Part shown: piece after piece, positions 1 through 9,100 of the stretch
How positions within the stretch are numbered: the first letter of the stretch is position 1
Layout: the number at the start of each line of letters is the position of its first letter
Assembly: GCF_023507705.1 (NCBI RefSeq)
Contig: NZ_JALBGD010000012.1
Location: 1-64,000, forward strand
Source of the DNA: Stappia sp. WLB 29
GTDB lineage: Bacteria; Pseudomonadota; Alphaproteobacteria; Rhizobiales; Stappiaceae
Reading direction: 5' to 3'
DNA length: 64,000 nt
The notes under the pieces: generated by a model
What the model saw: only the letters and a program-made list of their open reading frames with translations
Told to the model about the DNA's origin: nothing
Database searches by the model: none
Program-made: the position numbers and the translations under genes

Positions 1-54
1 CCACCTCAACGATATGAGTTGATGACCCCCGAGAGGGAGACGACGCCAGCCCCC

Positions 55-1053
55 CTAAAGCCGCACCGGCTGGCCGCTCTGCGCCGACAGAGTTGCCGCG
101 TCGGCGAGCCGCTGCGCCATCAGCCCGTCATGGCCGCTCGGCGAGGGGGCGGTGGTGCCGCGCGCGCAGTCGATGAAGGCGGAAAGCTGCAGCCGGTAGG
201 CTTGCGCGTAGCGCTCCAGGAAGAAGTGCTGCACCGGGTCGGCGGTGAAGCCCGACGCGGTCGCCAGTTCCACGGTCGTCTCGTGCTGGTTGCCGGCGCG
301 CAGCAGGCCGAGCGAGCCATGCACCTCCACCCGCTGGTCGTAGCCGTAGGTGGCGCGGCGCGAGTTGGAGATCTGGCAGATCTTGCCGCGCGCGGTCTTC
401 AGCAGCACCGCGGCCGTGTCGACGTCGCCCGCCTTGCCGATCTCAGGGTCGACGAGGGCGGAGCCGACCGCATGGACCTCCACCGGCTCGTCGCCGAGCA
501 GGAAGCGCGCCATGTCGAAGTCGTGGATCATCATGTCGCGGAACAGGCCGCCGGAGCGCTCGATATAGGAGACCGGCGGCGGGGAGGGGTCGCGCGACAG
601 GATCGTCACCAGCTCGACCTCGCCGATCCGCCCTTCCGCAATGCGCGCGCGCAGGGAGGCGAAGTTCGGATCGAAGCGGCGGTTGAAGCCGATGAACAGC
701 GGCACGCCCGCCGCCTTCACCACCTCGAGCACGCCCTCGATCCGCTGCGCCGACATATCCACCGGCTTCTCGCAGAAGATCGCCTTGCCGGCCCTGGCGG
801 CGCGCTCGATGAAATCGGCATGCGTGTCGGTCGGCGAGGCGATCAGCACCGCGTTCGAGCCCTTGCCCTCCAGCGCCTCGTCCAGCGAGATCACTGGCGC
901 GCCGAGGCGCGTTGCAAGGGTCGCGGCCGCCACCTCCATCGCATCGCAGATGCCGGCCAGCTTGACGTCGTTGGTCTCCGCCGCGCGCGCGGCCAGATTC
1001 GCGGCATGGATCTGGCCGATCCGCCCCGCACCGATGACTGCTACAGACAGCAA
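55..1053 (-). CDS. iolG: Inositol 2-dehydrogenase (Gfo/Idh/MocA family)
   Basis: This predicted cytoplasmic NAD-dependent oxidoreductase of 332 aa probably oxidises myo-inositol or a related sugar at C2. The N-terminal Rossmann fold has the GAGRIG nucleotide loop at residues 8-13 and the family EKP signature at 95-97, whose Lys is catalytic in the family. The central stretch (GFNRRFDP, SRDPSPPP, SGGLFRD, HDFDMARF) has the pattern I associate with IolG. The start is TTG at 1053, preceded by a strong GGAGG-type ribosome site; no ATG fits as well. It is divergent from another Gfo/Idh gene, and an MmsA/IolA-type dehydrogenase lies 4.8 kb away. An inositol catabolic block may therefore continue to the left of the window. 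Substrate assignment is inference; the family is clear. Confidence 0.75.
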   Translation of the reverse strand: MLSVAVIGAGRIGQIHAANLAARAAETNDVKLAGICDAMEVAAATLATRLGAPVISLDEALEGKGSNAVLIASPTDTHADFIERAARAGKAIFCEKPVDMSAQRIEGVLEVVKAAGVPLFIGFNRRFDPNFASLRARIAEGRIGEVELVTILSRDPSPPPVSYIERSGGLFRDMMIHDFDMARFLLGDEPVEVHAVGSALVDPEIGKAGDVDTAAVLLKTARGKICQISNSRRATYGYDQRVEVHGSLGLLRAGNQHETTVELATASGFTADPVQHFFLERYAQAYRLQLSAFIDCARGTTAPSPSGHDGLMAQRLADAATLSAQSGQPVRL

Positions 1054-1217
1054 GGCTCCCCTCCTTTCAGGGAATGTTTATTCCATATTGACGCAATCAT
1101 AGAATTTGCGTTTCATCCATGCAAGATCATGCAAGGTCGACCGAAGGGGGTGCCGGGCGTTACGCACCGGTTTTTGTCCTTAAGGTCGGCAGCGCACTGT
1201 CGCAGGGAGACGAGGCG

Positions 1218-2345
1218 ATGACCAGTCCGGACGGGTCCCTCGGTGTCGGCCTCATCGGCACCGGCTACATGGGCAAATGCCACGCGCTGGCCTGGAATGC
1301 GGTGCGGGCCGTCTTCGGCGATGTCGTCCGCCCGAGGCTCGAAATGCTGGCCGAGGTCAGCGAGGATCTCGCCCGCCAGCGCGCCTCGGCCTTCGGCTTT
1401 GCCCGCGCGACGTCCGACTGGCGGGCGCTGGTGAGCGATCCTTCCGTCGATGTGGTGTCGATCACGACGCCAAACGCCTTTCATCCGGAGATGGCCATCG
1501 CCGCGCTGCAGGCCGGCAAGCATGTGTGGTGCGAAAAGCCGATGGCGCCGGCGCTTGCCGATGCGCAAGCCATGCTGGCGGCGGCGCGCAGCAGCGGGCG
1601 CATCGCGGCGCTCGGCTACAACTACATCCAGAACCCGGCCTTTCGCGAGATCGCCCGCATGATCGCGGACGGTGCCATCGGCGAGCCCATCCAGTTCCGC
1701 GCCGAGATGGACGAGGACTTCATGGCCGATCCGGAGCAGACTTTCTATTGGAAGAGCGAGGCGAGTTCCGGCTACGGCGCGCTCGACGATTTCGCCGTGC
1801 ATCCGCTGTCGCTGGCGCACCGGTTGTTCGGCAAGGCCGAGCGGGTGTTCTGCGACATGGCGAAACCCTATGCCACCCGGCCGTTGGCCGAGGGCGGACG
1901 CCGCGCCGTGGAAACCCACGACATGGCCAACCTTCTCCTGCGTTTTTCCGGTGGGCTGCAGGCGAGCCTCCTGGTCAACCGCTCCGCCTGGGGGCGCAAG
2001 GGACGCATCGCGCTGCAGGTCTTCGGCTCGAAGGGCTCGATCCTCTACGACCAGGAGCGGATGAACGAGATCGAGCTGTACAGCGCGACCGGAGATCCGG
2101 CCCGCCAGGGCTTCACCCGCATTCTCACCGGCCCCGCGCACCCGCCCTATGGCAGCTTCGTGCCCGCGCCCGGCCACGGCCTCGGCTTCAACGATCTCAA
2201 GGCGATCGAATGCCGCGAGCTGATCCGCCTCATCAAGGGCGAGCCGGCGGGCCTGATCACCTTCGAGGAGGGATTGGAGATCGAGCGCACGGTCCATGCC
2301 GCGGCCCGGTCCTTTGCCAGCGGCGGCTGGGAGGAGGTCGGCTGA
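1218..2345 (+). CDS. Gfo/Idh/MocA family oxidoreductase
   Basis: This 375-aa NAD(P)-dependent sugar or cyclitol dehydrogenase has the nucleotide loop GTGYMG at residues 14-19 and the family EKP motif at 106-108. The second half is the alpha/beta substrate domain, including a Trp-Lys-Ser-Glu stretch and a His in DDFAVHPLSLAH that fits the catalytic region of the family. The ATG at 1218 is chosen because an AGGGAG/GAGG ribosome site precedes it; the longer upstream frame lacks homology-like sequence. It is transcribed away from the IolG-like gene across a 164-bp gap. Its stop codon abuts the stop of the convergent MocR-type gene. The exact substrate cannot be read from the sequence. Confidence 0.8.
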   Translation: MTSPDGSLGVGLIGTGYMGKCHALAWNAVRAVFGDVVRPRLEMLAEVSEDLARQRASAFGFARATSDWRALVSDPSVDVVSITTPNAFHPEMAIAALQAGKHVWCEKPMAPALADAQAMLAAARSSGRIAALGYNYIQNPAFREIARMIADGAIGEPIQFRAEMDEDFMADPEQTFYWKSEASSGYGALDDFAVHPLSLAHRLFGKAERVFCDMAKPYATRPLAEGGRRAVETHDMANLLLRFSGGLQASLLVNRSAWGRKGRIALQVFGSKGSILYDQERMNEIELYSATGDPARQGFTRILTGPAHPPYGSFVPAPGHGLGFNDLKAIECRELIRLIKGEPAGLITFEEGLEIERTVHAAARSFASGGWEEVG

Positions 2346-3755
2346 TCACGCGTCTTGCGTGCGGATCTGGCGCGCCTCGGACAGCGCTTCTTTCAGCACC
2401 GCATCGACCTGCGGCCCGCCCATCTGGCTGACGTTGAAGCGCATGAACGCGGTCTGCGTCTGCGCCGCGCTGAAGGCATTGCCCGGCGCCAGCACGATGC
2501 CCCGCTTCAGCGCGGCGCGGGCGACATCGGCCGCGTCCAGATCCTCCGGCAGCCGGCACCACAGGTAGAAGCCGCCGCGCGGCTCCAGCCAGGGGGTGAT
2601 GCCGAGCGCGCCGAGCCGCAGGGCCGCCTGCCGCCGCGCCTTGGCGAGGCGCGTCTGAAGGGCCGCGACATGCTTGCGGTAGCCGCCGTCGGCGAGAACG
2701 CAGCGCAGCAGTTCGGCCGCCATCGGGCTCGGCCCGCCGAAATTCGTCGCCACTTGCAGGTCGATCAGGGCGGAGATCCAGTCGGGCCGGGCGGCGATAT
2801 AGCCGCAACGCGCCGAGGCCGACAGCGTCTTGGAAAAGCTGCCGATGCGGATCACCCGCTCCAGCCCGTCGAGCGCGGCAAGGCGGGGGGAGGGCTCCGG
2901 CTCGAAGGCGGCGAAGATGTCGTCCTCGATGATCGTGAGGTCGTGCTGGCCGGCAAGCACCAGCAGGCGGTGCGCAACCTGCGCGGAGAGGGTCGCGCCG
3001 GTCGGGTTGTGCAGGGCCGAGTTGGTGAGGTAGAGGCGCGGCCGCGCGCTGGCGAGCACCTGCGCAAACCGCTCCGTGTCGGGGCCTTGCGGGGTGTAGG
3101 GCACGCCGACGATCCGCACCTGATGCGCCCGCAGCAGGGCCTGGAAGTTGAAGTAGCAGGGATCGTCGACCAGCACCGTGTCACCGGGGCGCAGCAGCAG
3201 CCGGCAGATCAGGTCCATGGCTTGCGTGCCCGAACCGGCCAGCAGGATGCGGTCGGGCGGTACGTCCAGCCCCTGCTCGGCAAGATCGCGGGCGATCAGG
3301 CGGCGCAGCTCGCCCTGACCCTGCGCGCTGCCGTAGTCGGCGAGCGTTTCCGCCTCCACCCGCGACAGGGCGCGCAGGGCGCGGCGCAGGGCGTCGGTCG
3401 GCATCCAGTCGGCCGGCAGCCAGCCGCAGCCGGGCTTGGGCAGGGCAGGGTCCGCATCCAGAGCCTGCCGGGAGATCCAGAACGGATCGATGGCGCGGTC
3501 GAGCCGTGCTCCCGCCGTGGCGACCTGCAAGGGCGGCGGCGTGCCCAGCACGAAGAAGCCGGAGCCGCGCCGGGCCTCGATCAACCCGTCGGCGGCCAGC
3601 CGGTCATAGGCCTCCACAACGGTGGAGGGAGAGACCTGCATGGAGGCGGCGAGCCCGCGGATCGAGGGAAGCCGCTCGCCCGGCGTCAGCGTCCGCGTCT
3701 CGATCCGCCGTCGGATCGCGGCCATCACGGTTTGCGTGCGGGTGCCGCGGCTCAT
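2346..3755 (-). CDS. MocR/PdxR-type transcriptional regulator (GntR wHTH + aminotransferase fold)
   Basis: The 469-aa protein has a GntR-type winged helix at residues about 5-75 (ERLPSIRGLAASMQVSPSTVVEAYDRL). It is fused to a fold-type I aminotransferase-like domain from about 110 to the end. The PLP-anchoring Lys is in GSFSKTLSA, at about residue 309, and the Asn in HNPTG is kept, so the domain probably binds PLP or an aldimine as an effector sensor. MocR proteins commonly regulate a divergent gene; here that is an EamA permease 120 bp away. The ATG at 3755 is the first start giving a complete wHTH. The ligand is unknown. Confidence 0.85.
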   Translation of the reverse strand: MSRGTRTQTVMAAIRRRIETRTLTPGERLPSIRGLAASMQVSPSTVVEAYDRLAADGLIEARRGSGFFVLGTPPPLQVATAGARLDRAIDPFWISRQALDADPALPKPGCGWLPADWMPTDALRRALRALSRVEAETLADYGSAQGQGELRRLIARDLAEQGLDVPPDRILLAGSGTQAMDLICRLLLRPGDTVLVDDPCYFNFQALLRAHQVRIVGVPYTPQGPDTERFAQVLASARPRLYLTNSALHNPTGATLSAQVAHRLLVLAGQHDLTIIEDDIFAAFEPEPSPRLAALDGLERVIRIGSFSKTLSASARCGYIAARPDWISALIDLQVATNFGGPSPMAAELLRCVLADGGYRKHVAALQTRLAKARRQAALRLGALGITPWLEPRGGFYLWCRLPEDLDAADVARAALKRGIVLAPGNAFSAAQTQTAFMRFNVSQMGGPQVDAVLKEALSEARQIRTQDA

Positions 3756-3803
3756 TCTGTCGCCATCTGTATGGTCCGTTGCATCGATACAGTTCGGAGT
3801 GAT

Positions 3804-3818
3804 TGTACTGGTCTGTAC
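3804..3818. promoter_or_regulatory. Candidate MocR-type operator
   Basis: In the 120-bp gap between the divergent MocR-type and EamA genes, TGTAC occurs at 3804-3808 and again at 3814-3818. The copies are 10 bp apart (one helical turn), with TGGTC between them. A TATGGTCC element lies further upstream at about 3770. MocR regulators typically bind repeated half-sites near a divergent permease gene. The assignment is from position and repeat pattern only. Confidence 0.3.
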
Positions 3819-3875
3819 CTGTCTCCGCCAGCGCTCCTGCGCCACACATTGCGGATGACGGGCAGGAACAACGGC

Positions 3876-4736
3876 ATGCACGCACCTCTCGCCGCCTGGG
3901 GCAACGGCCTCCTTGGCGTTCTGATCTTCAGCGGCTCGCTGCCGGCGACCCGCGTTGCGGTCGGCGGCTTCAGTCCGCTGTTCCTCACCTCGGCGCGTGC
4001 GGTGCTGGCGGCGCTGCTGGCCGGCGCGATCCTGCTCGTGCTGCGCCAGAAGCGCCCGGCACCGGGCGATGTGGGGCCGCTGGCGCTGGTGGCGCTCGGC
4101 GTCGTCGTCGGCTTCCCGCTGCTCACCGCGATGGCGCTGGAGCATGTCACCGCGGCCCATTCCATCGTCTTCATCGGGTTGTTGCCGCTGGCGACGGCGA
4201 TCTTCGGCGTCTTGCGCGGCGGCGAGCGCCCGCGTCCGCTGTTCTGGGCGTTTTCCGGCGCCGGCGCGCTGGCCGTCGCCCTCTTCGCTCTTGAGGGCAA
4301 TGGCGAGGTCTCGCTGGTCGGCGATCTCCTGATGCTCGCCGCGATCCTCGTCTGCGGCTTCGGGTATGCGGAAGGGGCGCGGCTGGCGCGCCGTCTCGGC
4401 GGCTGGCAGGTGATCTGCTGGGCGCTGGTGTTCTCGCTGCCGCCGATGCTGGCGCTGGCCCTGCTGGTCCATCCGCAGACCCTTGCCGGCATCGCGCTGC
4501 CCGCCTGGGCCGGCCTTGCCTATGTCTCGGTCTTCTCGATGCTGGTCGGCTTCTTCTTCTGGTATCGCGGGCTGGCGCTCGGCGGCATTGCCGGCGTCGG
4601 CCAGTTGCAGCTGTTGCAGCCCTTTTTCGGCCTGCTGCTGGCCGGCCTGCTGCTCGGCGAGCCGGTCGCCCCGTCGATGATCGCCGTCACCGTCTTCGTC
4701 GTGGCCTGCGTCGTCGGCGCCCGCCGCCAGGCCTGA
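3876..4736 (+). CDS. EamA/DMT-family permease
   Basis: This is a 286-aa integral inner-membrane protein with about ten hydrophobic segments in two EamA-like halves, roughly residues 5-130 and 145-280. The conserved second-half pattern (VSVFSMLVGFFFWYRGLALGG followed by QLLQPFFGLLLAGLLLGE) is typical of drug/metabolite transporters of the RhaT/YdcZ type. The ATG at 3876 is preferred over the in-frame ATG at 3855 because an AGGA ribosome site lies 8 nt before it. The divergent MocR-type regulator suggests export of an amino-acid-like or PLP-reactive compound. The substrate is not determinable from the sequence. Confidence 0.85.
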   Translation: MHAPLAAWGNGLLGVLIFSGSLPATRVAVGGFSPLFLTSARAVLAALLAGAILLVLRQKRPAPGDVGPLALVALGVVVGFPLLTAMALEHVTAAHSIVFIGLLPLATAIFGVLRGGERPRPLFWAFSGAGALAVALFALEGNGEVSLVGDLLMLAAILVCGFGYAEGARLARRLGGWQVICWALVFSLPPMLALALLVHPQTLAGIALPAWAGLAYVSVFSMLVGFFFWYRGLALGGIAGVGQLQLLQPFFGLLLAGLLLGEPVAPSMIAVTVFVVACVVGARRQA

Positions 4737-4743
4737 CACGCGG

Positions 4744-5625
4744 TCAGGAGAAGATCCCGCGCTCGCTCGCCACCGTCTCGGAGATGAAATCCGCGACCAC
4801 GCGCACCCGCCCGAGGTCGCGGACGCTCTCGTGCAGCACCAGCCAGTAGCCGCGCGAGATCGTGCGCTCGGGCAGGACCTGCACCAGGTCCGGGTCGCTG
4901 CGGGCGATGAAGGCATGCAGGATGCCGATGCCGGCACCGGAGCGCACCGCCTCGGTCTGGCCGAGCGCGGAGGCGATCTCGAAGCGCGGCTGGAAGGCGC
5001 GGTCGATCTCCTCGGCATAGGCGAGCGCACCGGAATAGACCAGATCCTCCACATAGCCGACCAGCGCGTGCGACTTGAGATCCGCCGCGGTCTGCGGCGT
5101 GCCGGCCCGGGCGAGATAGGCGCGCGAGGCATAAAGCCCGAGCGTGTAGTCGACCAGTTTGCGCGCCACCAGCCGGCCGTGGTCCGGCCGCTCCACGGTG
5201 ATGGCGATGTCCGCCTCGCGCCGCGACAGGGAGACCGCGCGGGGAACGGGGACGAGCTGCAGCGTCAGGGCCGGATGGCGCTCGGTCAAGGTGCCGAGAC
5301 GCGGGGCGAGAAAGGCGACGCCGAAACCGTCGGGCGCGCCGATCCGCACCGTGCCGGAGACTGCGACATCCGCATCGCCGATCTCGGCGCGCGCGCCCAG
5401 CATCTCCGCTTCGATCCGCTCGGCGGTGGCGAGGAACCGCTCGCCCGCCGTCGTCAGCGCCGATCCGGTGGTGCGCCGGTCGACCAGCTTGACGCCGAGA
5501 TCGTCCTCCAGCGCGCCGAGGCGGCGGGCGACGGTCGCATGATTGACGCCGAGCGCCCTTGCGGCGGCCAGCAATTGTCCGCTGCGCGCCACGGCGAGGA
5601 AAATGCGTGTATCGTCCCAGTTCAT
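4744..5625 (-). CDS. LysR-family transcriptional regulator
   Basis: The 293-aa protein has an N-terminal winged helix at residues 1-60 (DDTRIFLAVARSGQLLAAARALGVNHATVARRLGALE) and a LysR substrate-binding domain from about 90. The variant with NHATVARRL in the recognition helix resembles the group that regulates neighbouring dehydrogenases. The ATG at 5625 (MNWDD) is chosen over an upstream start because the HTH begins immediately. It is divergent from the methylmalonate-semialdehyde dehydrogenase gene across 188 bp and probably controls it. Its stop is only 7 bp from the convergent EamA stop. Confidence 0.85.
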   Translation of the reverse strand: MNWDDTRIFLAVARSGQLLAAARALGVNHATVARRLGALEDDLGVKLVDRRTTGSALTTAGERFLATAERIEAEMLGARAEIGDADVAVSGTVRIGAPDGFGVAFLAPRLGTLTERHPALTLQLVPVPRAVSLSRREADIAITVERPDHGRLVARKLVDYTLGLYASRAYLARAGTPQTAADLKSHALVGYVEDLVYSGALAYAEEIDRAFQPRFEIASALGQTEAVRSGAGIGILHAFIARSDPDLVQVLPERTISRGYWLVLHESVRDLGRVRVVADFISETVASERGIFS

Positions 5626-5700
5626 GCGCAATCTCCGAAAAGCCTGGCTCAGGGCTAGCACGACTATAAAATACGCACAACGGATGCGGCTTTCCGCCTA

Positions 5701-5710
5701 TTGCGCGCAA
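5701..5710. promoter_or_regulatory. Palindrome in the LysR-mmsA gap
   Basis: A perfect 10-bp palindrome, TTGCGCGCAA, lies between the divergent LysR gene and mmsA. A TATAAA element stands about 40 bp to its left. LysR regulators bind short dyads in such divergent gaps, so this is a plausible operator, but the assignment rests on position alone. Confidence 0.3.
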
Positions 5711-5813
5711 CAAAAAACGAAGGCATGACAATGTCAGCCTCGAACGCGGCATCTGGCCGCGAGAAGGTGCGCGCTCCATCGTGCGGGCTGCGCCACAAGG
5801 GAGAGAACGACCC

Positions 5814-7313
5814 ATGAAGACAATCGGACATTTCATCGGCGGCAAGCATGTCGAGGGCACCTCGGGCCGGTTCGCCGACGTCTACAATCCGGCCACCGGC
5901 GAGGTTCAGGCCAAGGTGGCGCTCGCCTCGCAGGCAGAGCTGCGCGCCGCGGTCGAGAACGCCGCTGCCGCCCAGCCCGCATGGGCCGCCCAGAACCCGC
6001 AGAAGCGCGCCCGCGTGCTGATGAAGTTCGTCGACCTGCTGCATCGCGACATGGACAAGCTCGCCGAGGCGCTGTCGCGCGAGCACGGCAAGACCATTCC
6101 GGACGCCAAGGGCGACGTCATCCGCGGTCTCGAGGTCGCCGAGTTCTGCATCGGCGCGCCGCACCTGCTGAAGGGCGAGTTCACGGAAGGCGCCGGCCCC
6201 GGCATCGACATGTATTCGATGCGCCAGCCGCTGGGCGTCGTTGCCGGCATCACGCCGTTCAACTTCCCGGCGATGATCCCGATGTGGAAGTTCTGCCCGG
6301 CGATTGCCGCCGGCAACGCCTTCATCCTGAAGCCGTCGGAGCGCGATCCGTCCGTGCCGATGATGCTGGCCGAGCTGATGATCGAGGCGGGCCTGCCGGC
6401 CGGCGTCCTCAACGTCGTCAACGGCGACAAGGAAGCGGTCGACGGCGTGCTGGACGATCCGGACATCATGGCGGTCGGCTTCGTCGGCTCCACCTCCATC
6501 GCGGCCTATGTCTATTCGCGTGCCACCGCCAACGGCAAGCGGGCGCAGTGCTTCGGCGGCGCCAAGAACCACATGATCATCATGCCGGATGCCGACATGG
6601 ACCAGGCCGCCGATGCGCTGATCGGCGCCGGCTACGGTGCCGCCGGCGAGCGCTGCATGGCGATCTCGGTCGCCGTCCCGGTCGGCGAGGAAGCCGCCAA
6701 CGCGCTGATGCAGCGCCTGATCCCGCGCGTCGAAGCGCTGAAGATCGGGCCTTACACGGCCGGCAACGATGTCGATTTCGGCCCGCTCGTCACCGCCCAG
6801 GCGCTGGCCCGCGTCAAGGGGCTGGTCGACCAGGGCGTGAAGGAAGGCGCGACGCTCGCCGTCGACGGCCGCAACTTCACCATGCAGGGCTACGAGAACG
6901 GCTACTTCATGGGCGGCTGCCTGTTCGACAACGTCACCAAGGACATGTCGATCTACAAGGAAGAGATCTTCGGCCCGGTGCTCTCGGTCGTCCGCGCCAA
7001 GGACTACGACGAGGCGCTCGACCTGCCGATGAGCCACGAATACGGCAACGGCACCGCGATCTTCACCCGCGACGGCGACACCGCCCGCGACTTCGCCAGC
7101 CGCATCAACATCGGCATGGTCGGCATCAACGTGCCGATCCCGGTGCCGCTCGCCTACCACACGTTCGGCGGCTGGAAGAAGTCCGGCTTCGGCGATCTCA
7201 ACCAGCACGGCCCGGATGCGTTCCGCTTCTACACGCGGACCAAGACGGTGACCTCGCGCTGGCCGTCGGGCCTGAAGGACGGCGCCGAGTTCGTCATCCC
7301 GACGATGAAGTGA
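5814..7313 (+). CDS. mmsA: Methylmalonate-semialdehyde dehydrogenase (CoA-acylating)
   Basis: This 499-aa soluble aldehyde dehydrogenase would convert (methyl)malonate semialdehyde with CoA and NAD to propionyl- or acetyl-CoA, in valine, thymine or inositol breakdown. The aldehyde dehydrogenase fold is complete. The NAD-binding stretch FVGSTSIAAY lies near residue 225, and the catalytic Cys281 sits in GAAGERCMAISV, the MmsA/IolA form of the active site. The ATG at 5814 follows a GGGAGAG ribosome site. It is divergent from a LysR regulator and ends before a strong terminator at about 7500. With the IolG-like gene nearby, an IolA role is as likely as a valine role. Confidence 0.92.
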   Translation: MKTIGHFIGGKHVEGTSGRFADVYNPATGEVQAKVALASQAELRAAVENAAAAQPAWAAQNPQKRARVLMKFVDLLHRDMDKLAEALSREHGKTIPDAKGDVIRGLEVAEFCIGAPHLLKGEFTEGAGPGIDMYSMRQPLGVVAGITPFNFPAMIPMWKFCPAIAAGNAFILKPSERDPSVPMMLAELMIEAGLPAGVLNVVNGDKEAVDGVLDDPDIMAVGFVGSTSIAAYVYSRATANGKRAQCFGGAKNHMIIMPDADMDQAADALIGAGYGAAGERCMAISVAVPVGEEAANALMQRLIPRVEALKIGPYTAGNDVDFGPLVTAQALARVKGLVDQGVKEGATLAVDGRNFTMQGYENGYFMGGCLFDNVTKDMSIYKEEIFGPVLSVVRAKDYDEALDLPMSHEYGNGTAIFTRDGDTARDFASRINIGMVGINVPIPVPLAYHTFGGWKKSGFGDLNQHGPDAFRFYTRTKTVTSRWPSGLKDGAEFVIPTMK

Positions 7314-7335
7314 GCCCCGGTCGGGCGCAGCCCGA

Positions 7336-7360
7336 GCCATCGCCCCAGTGGGGCGATGGC
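7336..7360. repeat. Perfect 11-bp inverted repeat
   Basis: GCCATCGCCCC at 7336-7346 pairs exactly with GGGGCGATGGC at 7350-7360 around an AGT loop, 23 bp after the mmsA stop. It has no T tract, so it is more likely an mRNA 3'-end stabiliser or a repeat-element arm than a terminator. Confidence 0.7.
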
Positions 7361-7362
7361 AG

Positions 7363-7470
7363 GGGCGAACGCGGTCGAGTGTAAGCGGGCGTCAGCCCGC
7401 GTCGAGACCGCAACCCGGTCGGGCGAACGCGGTCGAGTGTAAGCAGGCGCCAGCCTGCGCCACGACCGCC
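7363..7470. repeat. Two-copy tandem repeat, 58-bp period, with covarying stems
   Basis: A unit beginning GGGCGAACGCGGTCGAGTG starts at 7363 and again at 7421. Each copy contains a 6-bp stem with a 4-nt loop. In copy 1 it is GCGGGC (7385-7390) with GCCCGC (7395-7400). In copy 2 it is GCAGGC (7443-7448) with GCCTGC (7453-7458). The G-to-A and C-to-T changes compensate, so the stem is preserved between copies. Confidence 0.7.
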
Positions 7471-7496
7471 AAACCCTGTCGGACGACCACAAAATC

Positions 7497-7530
7497 AAAC
7501 CCGCTCCGGCCCCGCCGGGGCGGGTTTTTT
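7497..7530 (+). terminator. Rho-independent terminator after mmsA
   Basis: A GC-rich hairpin (AACCCGC paired with GCGGGTT, plus an inner CCCCG/CGGGG stem) is followed directly by six T residues. It reads on the mmsA strand and sits about 185 bp past the mmsA stop, after the repeat elements. Confidence 0.8.
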
Positions 7531-7768
7531 CGTGCGGGGCGGTGAGGAACGGGCTCGGGCGGTGGCAGGCGTGTCGCGGTTTGCGAACAGGCACCGGTGC
7601 GATGTGCGGGACGCCCGCTTCGCCAATAAGTCGTCTTGCTAAATATGCCGAGGCTTGTTTACGTGTCGCGCTGGGGCAAGCTGGGCTGGCATCGAGGGCG
7701 CGTTCCTCGGTCCTGCCGACTATCGACGGAAAATTCACAGGTCGGGCAAGACGGAAGCGAGCAGATCA

Positions 7769-8962
7769 ATGTCGAAGCGTGAAGTGGTGTTCCTGTCGGG
7801 TGTGCGTACGGCCATCGGGTCGTTCGGCGGTGCCTTGAAAACCGTGCCGCCGACGGAGCTCGGTGCCAAGGTCGCGGCCGAAGCGCTGCGCCGCTCTAGC
7901 GTTGCGCCGCAGGAAATCGGCCATGTCGTCTTCGGCCATGTCATCAACACCGAGCCGCGGGACATGTATCTGGCGCGCGTTGCGGCGGTGGATGCCGGCA
8001 TCCCGGTGGAGACCCCGGCGCTGACGCTGAACCGGCTCTGCGGTTCGGGCGCGCAGGCCATCGTCTCGGCGGCGCAGTCTATCCTGCTGGGCGATGCCGA
8101 CTATGCGCTGGCGGGCGGTGCCGAATCCATGAGCCGTGCCCCGTTCTCCAGCCCCGGTGCCCGCTTCGGCGTGAAGATGGGCGACGCCGTGATGCACGAC
8201 ATGATGCTCGGCGCCCTCAACGATCCCTTCGGCGGCGGCCACATGGGCATCACGGCGGAGAATGTCGCCGAACGCTACAACATCAGCCGCGAGGCGCAGG
8301 ATTCGCTCGCCGTGGAGAGCCAGCACCGGGCAGGGCTCGCCATCCGGGACGGGCGCTTCAAGGAACAGATCCTGCCGATCGAGGTGCAGGCCGGACGCAC
8401 CTCCGTCACCTTCGACACCGACGAGCACGTGCGCCCCGACACTTCGCCCTCGACGCTCAGCGGCTTGCGCCCGGTCTTCCGCAAGGACGGCTCGGTGACC
8501 GCCGGCAACTCGTCCGGCATCAACGACGGTGCGGCGGCCGTGGTGCTGGCCGACCGGGAACTGGCGGAGGCGCGCGGACTGAAGCCGATGGCGCGGCTGG
8601 TCGGCTATGCCCATGCCGGCGTCGAGCCGGACGTGATGGGCATCGGCCCGGTTCCGGCGGTGCAGAAGCTGTTCGAGAAGACCGGCCTCACCGCGGCCGA
8701 TTTCGACCTCGTCGAGTCGAACGAGGCCTTCGCGGCGCAGGCCTGCGCGGTCATGCGCGAGCTCGGCTTCCCCTCCGACCGGGTCAATCCCAACGGCGGC
8801 GCCATCGCGCTCGGCCATCCGGTCGGCGCCACCGGCTGCATTATCACGGTGAAGGCGCTCTACGAGCTGGAGCGCACCGGCGGCCGCTACGGCCTTGTCA
8901 CCATGTGCATCGGCGGCGGCCAGGGCATTGCGCTGGCCATCGAGAACCTCAACGCCGCCTGA
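7769..8962 (+). CDS. Thiolase / acetyl-CoA C-acyltransferase
   Basis: The 397-aa cytoplasmic thiolase carries all three catalytic signatures: nucleophile Cys91 in LNRLCGSG, His350 in ALGHPVG and the proton-relay Cys380 in MCIGGGQG. The length and the LNRLCGSG form suit the AtoB/PhaA/BktB class, which interconverts two acetyl-CoA (or acyl-CoA plus acetyl-CoA) and a 3-ketoacyl-CoA. The ATG at 7769 ([11 protein letters not shown]) is chosen because the thiolase fold begins there; the longer upstream frame is not family-like. It is an isolated gene with no PHA or beta-oxidation neighbours in the window, so its pathway is open. Confidence 0.92.
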   Translation: MSKREVVFLSGVRTAIGSFGGALKTVPPTELGAKVAAEALRRSSVAPQEIGHVVFGHVINTEPRDMYLARVAAVDAGIPVETPALTLNRLCGSGAQAIVSAAQSILLGDADYALAGGAESMSRAPFSSPGARFGVKMGDAVMHDMMLGALNDPFGGGHMGITAENVAERYNISREAQDSLAVESQHRAGLAIRDGRFKEQILPIEVQAGRTSVTFDTDEHVRPDTSPSTLSGLRPVFRKDGSVTAGNSSGINDGAAAVVLADRELAEARGLKPMARLVGYAHAGVEPDVMGIGPVPAVQKLFEKTGLTAADFDLVESNEAFAAQACAVMRELGFPSDRVNPNGGAIALGHPVGATGCIITVKALYELERTGGRYGLVTMCIGGGQGIALAIENLNAA

Positions 8963-8981
8963 TCGAGCAGCCTCTCGTGCC

Positions 8982-9012
8982 TGGGGCCTTTCCCTTTTCC
9001 CGGAAGGCCCCA
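8982..9012. terminator. Possible hairpin terminator after the thiolase gene
   Basis: TGGGGCCTT at 8982-8990 pairs with AAGGCCCCA at 9004-9012, 19 bp past the thiolase stop. There is no T run after the stem on the plus strand, so termination is uncertain and it may be only an mRNA end hairpin. Confidence 0.4.
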
Positions 9013-9100
9013 TCTGCCCGTCGGACCCTATATGTCGGTTCCTGCCTCGCCGCGCGTATGGCGGGCAGGTCGTTCATTGCCCCGCGATGGAAGCGAAGAC

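Larger units (their letters stand above)
7314..7768. other. 455-bp intergenic region with hairpins, tandem repeat and terminator
   Basis: No convincing gene is present between mmsA and the thiolase gene. The first 220 bp carry a perfect hairpin, two tandem copies of a 58-bp unit and a rho-independent terminator, listed separately. The remaining 7531-7768 probably contains the thiolase promoter and leader; I see no confident -35/-10 pair. A short open frame there lacks protein-like composition. Confidence 0.7.

Noticed and set aside
3758-5132. Minus-strand continuation of the MocR-type frame upstream of 3755
   Set aside because: It is antisense to the EamA permease gene and enters the LysR gene; composition is Arg/Gln-rich and the wHTH starts at 3755.
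7531-7768. Short open frames between the mmsA terminator and the thiolase start
   Set aside because: They lack ribosome sites and protein-like composition; the thiolase fold begins at the ATG at 7769.
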